From Rhizobium jaguaris (lineage in GTDB: Bacteria; Pseudomonadota; Alphaproteobacteria; Rhizobiales; Rhizobiaceae): a stretch of DNA of 64,000 bases. Location of the stretch: positions 3,501-67,500 of the forward strand of contig NZ_CP032694.1 of the NCBI RefSeq assembly GCF_003627755.1. The letters are read 5' to 3'. Shown piece by piece: positions 1 to 9,612 of this stretch. Position 1 is the first letter of the stretch, and each line of letters starts with the position of its first letter. The translations under genes were made by a program, and so were the position numbers. The notes beneath the pieces were generated by a model. The model saw nothing but the letters and a program-made list of their open reading frames with translations. It did no database searches and was not told where the DNA came from.

Positions 1-713
1 GCGAAATCATTTTCGATACGGAAACGACCGGCCTCGACAATAGAGCCGACCGTGTCATCGAAATCGGCGGTATCGAGCTTTTCAACCATTTTCCGACCGG
101 CAAGACCATTCATCTCTATATCAATCCCGGCGACCGCAAGGTTCATCCGGATGCGCTTGCCGTGCATGGCATTACCGACGAGTTCCTGAAGGACAAGCCG
201 TCCTTTGCCGACGTCATCGATCAAATCCTCGACTTTTTCGGCGAAGCCAAGTGGATCGCTCATAACGCGACGTTCGACATGGGCTTCGTCAATGCCGAAT
301 TTGCCAGGCTCGGCCGGCCGCCGATCCTGCCCGATACGGTGATCGATACGCTGGCCATGGCGCGGCGCAAACATCCGATGGGACCGAACTCGCTGGATGC
401 GCTCTGCCGGCGCTATGGCATCGACAATTCCCACCGCACCAAACACGGCGCGCTTCTCGACTCCGAACTGCTGGCCGAGGTCTATATCGAGATGATCGGT
501 GGCCGGCAGACGGCCCTTGGTCTCGGCAACATCAGCGGTTCATCCGCACGGTCCCGTCAGATCGATGATGTGGAAGAGATGGTCGCGGATATCCTGGTGC
601 GGCCGAAGCCTTTGGCGAGCAGACTGAGTGAGGCCGAGCTGGAAAATCATGCCGCGCTGATCGCCAAGCTCGGAGAAAAAGGCATCTGGTCTAAATACCG
701 CGCCTCGAACTGA
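1..713 (+). CDS. dnaQ: DNA polymerase III subunit epsilon, 3' part (5' end outside window)
   Basis: This is the proofreading 3'-5' exonuclease subunit of the replicative polymerase; it removes misinserted bases in the Pol III core. The reading frame is open from base 3 to the TGA at 711-713, giving 236 visible residues. Only a few N-terminal residues are missing, because the ExoI motif FDTETTGLD lies at the very start of the window. The ExoII region (HNATFDMGFVN) follows, and the ExoIII motif HGALLDSELLAEVY has the expected His and Asp. Length and motif order match DnaQ. A strong hairpin terminator follows. Seen: the motifs. Known: the DEDDh exonuclease family. The native start is outside the window. 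Confidence 0.96.
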   Translation, partial: EIIFDTETTGLDNRADRVIEIGGIELFNHFPTGKTIHLYINPGDRKVHPDALAVHGITDEFLKDKPSFADVIDQILDFFGEAKWIAHNATFDMGFVNAEFARLGRPPILPDTVIDTLAMARRKHPMGPNSLDALCRRYGIDNSHRTKHGALLDSELLAEVYIEMIGGRQTALGLGNISGSSARSRQIDDVEEMVADILVRPKPLASRLSEAELENHAALIAKLGEKGIWSKYRASN

Positions 714-738
714 GAAATATTCCAAGCCGAATAAAAAA

Positions 739-760
739 AGCCCGGATCGAAATCCGGGCT
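739..760. terminator. Bidirectional terminator between dnaQ and secB
   Basis: A perfect 9-bp stem (AGCCCGGAT/ATCCGGGCT) encloses a CGAA tetraloop. It is flanked by an A-run on the left and a T-rich stretch on the right, so it can terminate both convergent genes. Confidence 0.85.
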
Positions 761-791
761 TCTTATTCTATCGATGGAAAAGACCGAAGAC

Positions 792-1274
792 TTAGTTCGG
801 AACCGCCTGGACCTGGGAGCGGGCCTGTTCTTCGGCTACACGCTGCGTGAACATCTGCGCGAAATCGATCGGGTCGATCATCAGCGGCGGGAAGCCACCG
901 TTGCGGGTGACGTCGGCGATGATCTGACGGGCGAAGGGGAACAGCAGGCGCGGGCACTCGATGAAGAGCAGCGGCAGCATGTGTTCCTGCGGGAAACCGG
1001 TGACGCGGAAGACGCCGCCATAGACCAACTCGGTGTGGAAGAGAACCCGGTCACCATCCTTGGCTTCGGCATTCAGCGTCAAGACGACGTCGAAATCCGA
1101 TTCCGACAGCGGGTTGGCGTTGACGTTGACATTGATGTTGATATCGGGGGCGTTTTCCCGGGCCTGCAGCGAGCGCGGAGCACCAGGATTTTCGAAAGAA
1201 AGATCCTTGGTGTATTGAGCAAGGATGGAAAGGCTCGGGTTGGTTGCGCCGTTGCCGCTGTTCTCGTTGGCCAT
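792..1274 (-). CDS. secB: Protein-export chaperone SecB
   Basis: SecB is a cytosolic tetrameric chaperone that keeps preproteins unfolded and hands them to SecA for Sec-dependent export. The 160-residue product has the usual SecB length. Typical segments are [10 protein letters not shown] near residues 21-30, the beta-strand region with [11 protein letters not shown], and the C-terminal part with [11 protein letters not shown] followed by an acidic/Gln-rich tail. The gene is convergent with dnaQ and lies downstream of fxsA on the same strand with a 95-bp gap. This secB/fxsA/timA arrangement is familiar in rhizobia. The ATG at 1274 is preceded by a GGAAAC-type ribosome site. Nothing is odd in the sequence. 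Confidence 0.95.
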   Translation of the reverse strand: MANENSGNGATNPSLSILAQYTKDLSFENPGAPRSLQARENAPDININVNVNANPLSESDFDVVLTLNAEAKDGDRVLFHTELVYGGVFRVTGFPQEHMLPLLFIECPRLLFPFARQIIADVTRNGGFPPLMIDPIDFAQMFTQRVAEEQARSQVQAVPN

Positions 1275-1369
1275 GGGGGTTTCCTCTGACGTCTATGGGT
1301 GTCGCCATCTAGCATTTCGAATAAGGGCTTACAACCCTTGAGGCTTTGCCCATGTTTGGCCCCTTTGCC

Positions 1370-1900
1370 CTATTCTTCAAGGCGTTTTTGGTCAGACCAG
1401 GGCGACTTGCGATTGGGCTCGCGATGAAAATCGGTCTCGTCGAGATCGACAACGTGCCCAGGTCCGCGCGGCCGGGTTTGGGGGCCGGGACCTGACTTCG
1501 GGCCTTGCCCGGCTCCACGTCCGAAGGCGCGCGAGCTGCCCAGGACGACGATGCGTTTGCGTAGAACCTTCCAGGCAAGCTCACGTACCGCCGGGATGAA
1601 GAGCAGCAAACCAATAATATCAGAAATGAAGCCGGGCAGCATCAGCAGGAATGCGGCAACGACGATCATGGCGCCATGCACCATTTCGCGTCCGGGATCG
1701 CCGCCATTGCGGCTCTCGGCCGAAATGCGCTGCAGAATGCCGATGCCCTGGATTCTGAGAAGGGCGGCGCCCAAGAGGGCGCTAAGGATAACCAGCGCCA
1801 ATGTCGCCCAGACGCCGACCATCTTGCCAACGATGATGAAGCCGGCGATTTCGGCAAGCGGCATCAGAAAGACGAAGATAGGAACAAGGGATAGGCGCAT
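1370..1900 (-). CDS. fxsA: FxsA family inner-membrane protein
   Basis: This is a small integral membrane protein of the FxsA (YjeG) family; in E. coli, FxsA overproduction relieves phage T7 exclusion by the F plasmid, but its normal role is unclear. The product is 176 aa. A hydrophobic helix at residues about 3-24 and paired hydrophobic stretches around 26-48 and 75-105 fit the family, including the LLMLPGFISDIIGLLLF region typical of FxsA. The C-terminal third (from about residue 118) is Gly/Pro/Arg-rich and probably cytosolic and disordered. It is divergent from timA and upstream of secB. Function is assigned from family resemblance only. Confidence 0.85.
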   Translation of the reverse strand: MRLSLVPIFVFLMPLAEIAGFIIVGKMVGVWATLALVILSALLGAALLRIQGIGILQRISAESRNGGDPGREMVHGAMIVVAAFLLMLPGFISDIIGLLLFIPAVRELAWKVLRKRIVVLGSSRAFGRGAGQGPKSGPGPQTRPRGPGHVVDLDETDFHREPNRKSPWSDQKRLEE

Positions 1901-1975
1901 GTTAGCGTGTCCTGCAAGCGGGCTTATATGCTTAGCGTTAGTCCATCACGCATAATAAAGATACCAGTCCGCTAT

Positions 1976-2004
1976 TTGAATGATAGATGGATGCGGACTA
2001 TATG
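1976..2004 (+). promoter_or_regulatory. Candidate housekeeping promoter for timA
   Basis: A -35 element TTGAAT (1976-1981) and a -10 element TATATG (1999-2004; CTATAT in the rhizobial register) are separated by 17 bp. They lie about 40 bp before the timA ATG. Read by eye only. Confidence 0.45.
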
Positions 2005-2045
2005 GGAATTGAAACTCTCTATTTTAACGGTGGTTCCGACACGAG

Positions 2046-2747
2046 ATGGGTGCAAACGACTTTGTGACGATCTTTTTCCTGGTGGCGGCGGTGCTGATCT
2101 TCTTTCAGCTGCGTAGCGTCCTTGGCCGCCGTACGGGGAACGAGAAGCCGCCGCGCGATCTCTATGGTTCTCCTGATTCGGCTACGGGTCCGACCGCGCC
2201 GGATGCAGGCAAGGTCGTGACTCTGCCGCGCCGCGACTCCGCCGAGGACGAAGATCGCTTTGCCGCCATCGATGCCTTTGCGCCAGCCGGTACGCCACTC
2301 AATGATTCGTTGCGCGAATTGAGCAAGGCCGACCCCACCTTCAATCCAAAGGAATTCGTCAACGGTGCGCGCATGGCTTATGAGATGATCGTCATGGCGT
2401 TTGCCGATGGCGATCGCAAGGCGCTGAAGGGGCTGTTGTCGCGCGAGGTCTATGAAGGCTTCGATGCCGCCATTACCGAGCGCGAAACCAAGGGCGAAAA
2501 GGTGAAGTCCACCTTCGTCGGTATCGACAAGGCTGATATCGTCACCGCCGAGATGAAGGGGACGGAAGCTTTCGTAACGATGCGCATCGTGAGCCAGATG
2601 ATTTCGGCGACTTATGACAAGGCCGGCGCCCTGATCGACGGTGACGCCGAAGCGGTAGCCGAGATCAGCGATCTCTGGACATTTGCCCGCGACAGCCGTT
2701 CGCGCGATCCGAACTGGAAACTGGTGGCGACTGAATCCGAACAATGA
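2046..2747 (+). CDS. timA: Tim44/TimA family putative adaptor protein
   Basis: This alphaproteobacterial protein is related to the C-terminal domain of mitochondrial Tim44 and is probably tethered to the inner membrane. The 233-aa product starts with one transmembrane helix (residues about 6-24, FVTIFFLVAAVLIFF). A charged, Pro-rich linker follows (about 30-90), then the Tim44-like domain (about 95-230), which contains MAYEMIVMAFADGD and a C-terminal WTFARDSRSRDPNWKLV segment typical of the fold. Its stop overlaps the mltA start by 4 bp (ATGA), so the two are translationally coupled. A good -10/-35 pair lies upstream; the ribosome site before ATG 2046 is weak. The biochemical role in bacteria is not established. 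Confidence 0.85.
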   Translation: MGANDFVTIFFLVAAVLIFFQLRSVLGRRTGNEKPPRDLYGSPDSATGPTAPDAGKVVTLPRRDSAEDEDRFAAIDAFAPAGTPLNDSLRELSKADPTFNPKEFVNGARMAYEMIVMAFADGDRKALKGLLSREVYEGFDAAITERETKGEKVKSTFVGIDKADIVTAEMKGTEAFVTMRIVSQMISATYDKAGALIDGDAEAVAEISDLWTFARDSRSRDPNWKLVATESEQ

Positions 2748-3862
2748 CGACTTCATCGCAGGATTTCAGGCTTGAGCCGGCAACCTTCGCCGATCTGAAG
2801 GGCTGGAAGGACGACGATCCTTCCAGCCTTTTTCGTGCCATGAGGGACTGTCGGGCCCATATCAGGGACATGAAGCCCTACCGCACCGGCGCCGCCGGCC
2901 TGACCGCGAGCGATCTCCTGACCTTGCTCGACGATGCGGAAGGCTGTGAGCCCACGAACGCAGCGGAAGCCCGGGCGTTTTTCGAGGAGCGCTGCCAACC
3001 TTTCTTCATTCGCCGCGGTGACGGCGCCAGAGGTTTCGTGACCGCCTTCTACGAGCCGGAGATTACAGTCTCCGCAACCCGGGACGAGATCTACCGCTAT
3101 CCCTTCTATCGCCGGCCGGACGATCTGATCGACCTCGATGATACCAACCGGCCCGCTGAGCTTGATCCATCCTACATGTTCGGTCGTCTCGAAAACGGCA
3201 CCGTCTCTGCCTATCCGGATCGGGGTGAGATCGATCGCGGTTATCTGGAGGGCAGGGGTTTTGAGATCGCCTGGGCGAAATCCAAAGTGGATGTCTTCTT
3301 CGTGCACGTGCAGGGCGCAGCGAGGCTGCGCTATCCTGATGGGCGCGTGGGCCGGATCACCTATGCCGCAAAGGCCGGCCATCCCTTTTCGGCCGTCGGC
3401 CGTCTGCTGATCGAACGCGGTGTGCTCGACCGGGCGACGATTTCGATGCAGACGATCCGCGACTGGCTCTATGCTCATCCGCAGGAGGCCGATGAGGTCC
3501 TGTGGCATAACCGGTCCTATATTTTCTTCCGCGAGGCCGATGTCAGCGATCCGGCGCTTGGTCCGATCGCAGCCGCGAAGGTACCTTTGGTCGCCGGCCG
3601 CTCGCTGGCGGTGGATCGGCTGATCCATAGCTTCGGCTTTCCTTTCTTCATCCAGTCGGAAAGCCTGACGCATCTCGATAGCGGCGGGCCCTTCGGGCGG
3701 CTGATGCTGGCGCTCGACACCGGCTCGGCGATCGTCGGCCCGGCACGCGGGGATATCTTTACCGGTTCCGGCTACGATGCCGGAGAGCTTGCCGGTACCG
3801 TGCGCAACGATGCGGATTTTTATATACTGGTTCCGAAGGCGGCAGCTCAGAGGTTTGGCTGA
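2744..3862 (+). CDS. mltA: Lytic murein transglycosylase A (MltA), no signal peptide visible
   Basis: MltA cleaves the MurNAc-GlcNAc glycosidic bond of peptidoglycan, leaving 1,6-anhydroMurNAc. The 372-aa product has the MltA barrel region (about residues 95-260, starting near FVTAFYEPEI) and the C-terminal 3D region. The expected catalytic Asp is present in ARGDIFTGSG (Asp337). The N-terminus (MTTSSQDFRLEP) has no hydrophobic signal sequence and no lipobox Cys. It cannot be extended, because an in-frame TGA lies at 2732-2734, four codons before the ATG. Start and stop are both coupled to neighbours (ATGA with timA, 1-bp overlap with smr). Its substrate is outside the inner membrane, so export must be unconventional or the start region has changed. 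Confidence 0.9.
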   Translation: MTTSSQDFRLEPATFADLKGWKDDDPSSLFRAMRDCRAHIRDMKPYRTGAAGLTASDLLTLLDDAEGCEPTNAAEARAFFEERCQPFFIRRGDGARGFVTAFYEPEITVSATRDEIYRYPFYRRPDDLIDLDDTNRPAELDPSYMFGRLENGTVSAYPDRGEIDRGYLEGRGFEIAWAKSKVDVFFVHVQGAARLRYPDGRVGRITYAAKAGHPFSAVGRLLIERGVLDRATISMQTIRDWLYAHPQEADEVLWHNRSYIFFREADVSDPALGPIAAAKVPLVAGRSLAVDRLIHSFGFPFFIQSESLTHLDSGGPFGRLMLALDTGSAIVGPARGDIFTGSGYDAGELAGTVRNDADFYILVPKAAAQRFG

Positions 3863-4446
3863 TGGCTTCCGAACGACAGACCAAGGAACGAAAGCTCAGC
3901 ACGGACGAACGCATCCTCTGGGGCAAGGTGGCGAAAAGCACCCGCCCAATGCCGGGACGGCTCGCTGATATCGAAGCTTTCGACGAGGTTCTGGCGGCAG
4001 AGGCGCGAGCGGAGGAGACCGCGCGTGCCGAGAAGGAGAAAGCTTCGGCAGCGTCCGTCGATCCCCAAATTCCGCCGCCACCGGCAAAACAGTCTTCGGG
4101 CGCGCATCATCCGCTGGAGCGGCCGGTCAAGCGCAAGATCGCCAAGGGCCGGCTGGCGCTGGAAGCGCGGATCGACCTTCACGGGCTGATCCAGAGTGAG
4201 GCGCACGCCATGCTCCTCGATTTCCTTCTCCGGGCGCATCAGCGCGGCCTTCGCCATGTGCTTGTCATCACCGGCAAGGGCAGCTCCATGGGCAGCGAAG
4301 GCGCCTTGAAGCGTGCCGTGCCGATGTGGTTTTCCAAGCCGGAATTCCGATTCCTGATTTCGTCGTATGAGACGGCGGCGCAGCATCATGGCGGCGACGG
4401 CGCCCTCTATATCCGCCTGTCGCGGCTGAAAGGGGAGAGGCTGTGA
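3862..4446 (+). CDS. Smr domain protein (MutS2 C-terminal-like nuclease family)
   Basis: The product (194 aa) carries a C-terminal Smr domain, a fold found in MutS2 and stand-alone SmrA/SmrB proteins with nicking endonuclease or ribosome-rescue-linked RNA cleavage activity. Visible hallmarks are the LDLHG-type motif (ARIDLHGLIQSEA, near residue 110) and VITGKG near residue 140, followed by an Arg-rich segment. The first 80 residues are charged, Ala/Glu-rich and probably disordered (TARAEKEKASAA). It overlaps mltA by 1 bp and the downstream regulator gene by 4 bp, so it is part of one operon. Which nucleic acid it acts on cannot be told. Confidence 0.85.
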   Translation: MASERQTKERKLSTDERILWGKVAKSTRPMPGRLADIEAFDEVLAAEARAEETARAEKEKASAASVDPQIPPPPAKQSSGAHHPLERPVKRKIAKGRLALEARIDLHGLIQSEAHAMLLDFLLRAHQRGLRHVLVITGKGSSMGSEGALKRAVPMWFSKPEFRFLISSYETAAQHHGGDGALYIRLSRLKGERL

Positions 4447-4808
4447 CCCCGTTCGGTGAGGCGGTACGAAAACTCAGGGCGCGCAAGGGTGTCTCGCAGA
4501 AGCAAATGGCGGCGGCCCTCAATGTGACTCCGGCTTATTTATCTGCCTTAGAACATGGAAAGCGTGGGCTGCCGACCTTCGATCTGCTGCAGCGCATCGC
4601 CGGATATTTCAATATCATCTGGGACGAGGCAGAGGAATTGTTCTTGCTTGCGCGCTTTTCCGACCCGCGTGTCGTCATCGATACTTCGGGCCTTGCGCCC
4701 GAATATACGGCCCTCGTCAATCGCTTGGCAGGCCGGATTCGCAGTCTCGATGCGGCGACGATCCGGGAACTGTCTCTGGTTCTCGAAAATGCCGGTAAAA
4801 GCGGCTGA
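4443..4808 (+). CDS. XRE-family helix-turn-helix regulator
   Basis: A small DNA-binding protein (121 aa) with one Cro/C1-type HTH near the N-terminus (residues about 6-60): VSQKQMAAALNVTPAYLSALEHG has the expected Gln, Ala and Ser/Leu positions of a lambda-repressor-like HTH. The C-terminal half is acidic/hydrophobic and may dimerise. The start is GTG, inside the smr stop (GTGA overlap), so it is coupled to smr. Its target is unknown; candidates are its own operon or gyrB, whose promoter lies just downstream. A short GCGG/CCGC hairpin near the stop is a weak terminator at best. Confidence 0.85.
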   Translation: MTPFGEAVRKLRARKGVSQKQMAAALNVTPAYLSALEHGKRGLPTFDLLQRIAGYFNIIWDEAEELFLLARFSDPRVVIDTSGLAPEYTALVNRLAGRIRSLDAATIRELSLVLENAGKSG

Positions 4809-4855
4809 AAACCGCCTTAATCCCCTGCTTTATGCCTGATTTGGGGGCCTTCCAT

Positions 4856-4885
4856 TTGGAAGTTCGGGGCGAAACATCCTATATT
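4856..4885 (+). promoter_or_regulatory. Candidate gyrB promoter
   Basis: TTGGAA (4856-4861) and TATATT (4880-4885; CTATAT in the rhizobial register) are separated by 18 bp. They lie 71 bp before the gyrB ATG in the 148-bp gap after the xre gene. Gyrase genes are often autoregulated by supercoiling at such promoters; that part is inference. Confidence 0.4.
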
Positions 4886-4956
4886 CAGGGAAAGAAAAAC
4901 CGCTGATTCGGTAGAGATCGGTGGTGTTCTCTAAAACACTGGAAAGACTTCAATAA

Positions 4957-7392
<2,436 letters not shown>

Positions 7393-7411
7393 TATCGAAT
7401 TTCAGGAATCG

Positions 7412-7444
7412 AAAAGGCCCGCCTGATATTCAGGCGGGCCTTTT
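7412..7444 (+). terminator. Rho-independent terminator after gyrB
   Basis: A 14-bp perfect stem (AAAAGGCCCGCCTG/CAGGCGGGCCTTTT) with a 5-nt ATATT loop ends in a T-run. It also faces the convergent nitroreductase gene and may serve both. Confidence 0.9.
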
Positions 7445-7458
7445 CATTTCAAGATCAA

Positions 7459-8058
7459 TTACTTGGCGATGAAAGTGCCATTGAAGGCGAGCTCGGAAAG
7501 CGGTTTGCGCTGGCTCGGCACTTCGCGCTCCCGGAGCTTTTCGGGAAGCTGGTTCTTGTCACCGATCTTGCCGATCGCAACGGCGGCCTCGACACGGAAG
7601 CCGTCCGGAATGCCGAGAACCTCATAGGCCTTGTCGACATGGAAACCGGTCATGCCATGCGCCTCGTAGCCGGCTAGATGCGCCTGGACGGCAAGGAAGC
7701 CCCAGGCCGTGCCGGCGTCGAAGGAATGGCTATAGTTCGGCTTCTGCTCCGCCGAACCGAGTTCGCCGTTATGGGTACGCGAGACGACAAAAAGGATGGC
7801 GGCGGCGGACTTGACCCAGCCCTGGTTGAATTCCACCAACACGCTCAAGAACTTGTCCCAATTTTCCGAGCCACGCAGAGCGTAGACGAAGCGCCAGGGC
7901 TGCAGGTTGGAGGAAGACGGCGCCCAATGGGCAGCTTCCAGTATGGTCAGCAGGTCGGCCTCCGGCATAGATTCGTTGGAATAGGCACGCGGCGACCAAC
8001 GGTCGAGGAAGAGCTTGTCGATCGGATATTGCGACTCGCGGGAATTGCTGGACGTCAT
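7459..8058 (-). CDS. Nitroreductase family protein
   Basis: This is a probable FMN-dependent NAD(P)H oxidoreductase of the nitroreductase superfamily (199 aa). The N-terminal FMN-phosphate-binding motif DRWSPRAYS lies near residue 20 and HWAPSSSNLQPWRF near residue 46; the C-terminal GIPDGFRVEAAVAIG region is typical. The start at 8058 is chosen because GGAAAG lies 8 bp upstream and the family begins near this Met; a longer frame reaches to 8133 but adds 25 residues with no family resemblance. It lies 81 bp downstream of the DUF2218 gene on the same strand and is probably cotranscribed with it. The substrate cannot be predicted. Confidence 0.85.
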   Translation of the reverse strand: MTSSNSRESQYPIDKLFLDRWSPRAYSNESMPEADLLTILEAAHWAPSSSNLQPWRFVYALRGSENWDKFLSVLVEFNQGWVKSAAAILFVVSRTHNGELGSAEQKPNYSHSFDAGTAWGFLAVQAHLAGYEAHGMTGFHVDKAYEVLGIPDGFRVEAAVAIGKIGDKNQLPEKLREREVPSQRKPLSELAFNGTFIAK

Positions 8059-8139
8059 AGGGTTCTTTCCATCTGTGGGAGCAGTCACGGACCGTTGGGA
8101 GCAGGCTAGGCGACTGGCATTGGAGGATACCAAGCGAAC

Positions 8140-8439
8140 CTATACCCTGCTCGCATCCGCAGTCCAGACTACGTCGAGCTCTTCGCGGAAGGCGAACCGC
8201 TTGAGGTGATCGGTCACCACATTCTGCATGCGCTCCAGGTCCTGCGGATTTTTGACGTGCAGGGTCATCAGCAAGGCCGAGGCGTCGGCTGCGAACTCGA
8301 CGGAAGCTTCCGGGCTGAACGGCACCTTCCCGTCGGTTTCGTTGAATTCGACGGTGAATCTGTGGCTCCAGTGCTTGCAGAGCTGCTGCAGATAGCGGCT
8401 GGCATGGTCGGTTTTCACGGAAGAAACGGACGTAGGCAT
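8140..8439 (-). CDS. DUF2218 domain-containing protein
   Basis: A short cytosolic protein (99 aa) matching the DUF2218 family, whose members are small, of unknown function and often found near siderophore or metal genes. Characteristic segments are the HASRYLQQLCKHWSHRF start, the FNETDGKVPF turn and the LERMQNVVTDHLKRFAFRE helix near the end. The start at 8439 (ATG) follows a GGAGCG site; the open frame continues to 8688 but the extra 83 residues look like non-coding translation. It precedes the nitroreductase gene on the same strand. No function is claimed. Confidence 0.75.
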   Translation of the reverse strand: MPTSVSSVKTDHASRYLQQLCKHWSHRFTVEFNETDGKVPFSPEASVEFAADASALLMTLHVKNPQDLERMQNVVTDHLKRFAFREELDVVWTADASRV

Positions 8440-8593
8440 GTGGCGCTCCGATAACTGGAATCTTCGATACAAGTTTATAGTCGCATCCGGCTTTGCCCGG
8501 TAGACAGTCTGTTTCAACATTGCGTTATTTCGGTGAAACCCTATTTCGCTATGATGCAGGCTGAAAGAAGGCGCGGATAATGGAGATAGAGCC

Positions 8594-9547
8594 TTGCTGG
8601 TGAACGGAAAGTGGATGGAAGACTGGCAGCCGGTCCAGGCCAAGGATGAGAAGGGCGGCTTCGTTCGCCAGACGTCGAGCTTCCGCAATTGGGTGACGCC
8701 GGATGGCCGGCCAGGCCCGACGGGCGAGGGTGATTTTGCTGCAGAAGCCGGCCGTTATCATCTTTATGTCGCCCTCACTTGCCCCTGGGCATCGCGCACT
8801 CTGATCGGCCGCAAGCTGAAGGGCTTGGAGGATGTCATTTCCGTATCGGTGGTCGAGCCGGCCCTGACCAAGCAGGGCTGGCGGTTCGGCACCTATCCCG
8901 GTGCGACCGACGATTCGATCAATGGCGTCACCCATATGCACGAGATCTATACCAAGGCCGAGCCGCATTTCTCCGGCCGCGCCACCGTGCCGGTGCTTTG
9001 GGACAAGTCGAAGGGCACGATCGTCAACAACGAATCCGCTGATATCCTTCGCATGCTGAACGATGGTTTCGGCACTCTCGCCCGCCATCCGATCGATCTT
9101 TATCCGGCAGGCAAGCGCGAAGAGATCGATGCTTTCAACGCCCGCATCTATCCGGCCCTGAACAATGGCGTCTACCGCACCGGTTTTGCGACGACACAAA
9201 TCGCCTATGAGGAAGCCTTTAACGAGGTATTTAATTGCCTCGATTGGGTAGAGACGGAGCTGGAAGGCAAGGACTTTCTTTTTGCCGATCACCCGACCGA
9301 AAGCGATATCAGACTGTTCGTCACGCTCGTCCGCTTCGATCTTGCCTATCACGGGCTGTTCAAATGCAATCTCCGCCGCCTGTCGGACTATGCCAATCTC
9401 CAGTCCTTCTGCCGCCGCATGCTTGATTGGCCAGGGGTTGCGGAGACAGTCAACTTCGATCACATCAAGCGCGGTTACTATTCGATAGCGACGCTCAATC
9501 CGACCGGTATCGTACCGCTTGGCCCGGCGCTGGAGGAGCTTTTCTGA
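8594..9547 (+). CDS. Glutathionyl-hydroquinone reductase (Xi-class GST)
   Basis: This enzyme reduces glutathionyl-hydroquinones with glutathione and belongs to the YqjG/Ecm4-type Xi-class glutathione transferases. The 317-aa product has the diagnostic LTCPWASRT active-site motif (Cys near residue 62) and NNESADILRML in the thioredoxin-like half. A helical C-terminal domain contains FLFADHPTESDIRLFVTLVRFD. The best start is TTG at 8594, 8 bp after GGAG; GTG at 8600 is the alternative. It is divergent from the DUF2218 gene. Together with the nitroreductase it suggests a quinone/xenobiotic detoxification role, which is inference. Confidence 0.9.
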   Translation: MLVNGKWMEDWQPVQAKDEKGGFVRQTSSFRNWVTPDGRPGPTGEGDFAAEAGRYHLYVALTCPWASRTLIGRKLKGLEDVISVSVVEPALTKQGWRFGTYPGATDDSINGVTHMHEIYTKAEPHFSGRATVPVLWDKSKGTIVNNESADILRMLNDGFGTLARHPIDLYPAGKREEIDAFNARIYPALNNGVYRTGFATTQIAYEEAFNEVFNCLDWVETELEGKDFLFADHPTESDIRLFVTLVRFDLAYHGLFKCNLRRLSDYANLQSFCRRMLDWPGVAETVNFDHIKRGYYSIATLNPTGIVPLGPALEELF

Positions 9548-9612
9548 TACTCGACCGTCTCTGAAAACCCGTCTAAGGTCCGCTTCGCTTTGGCGAAATA
9601 AGGAGGATGGTC

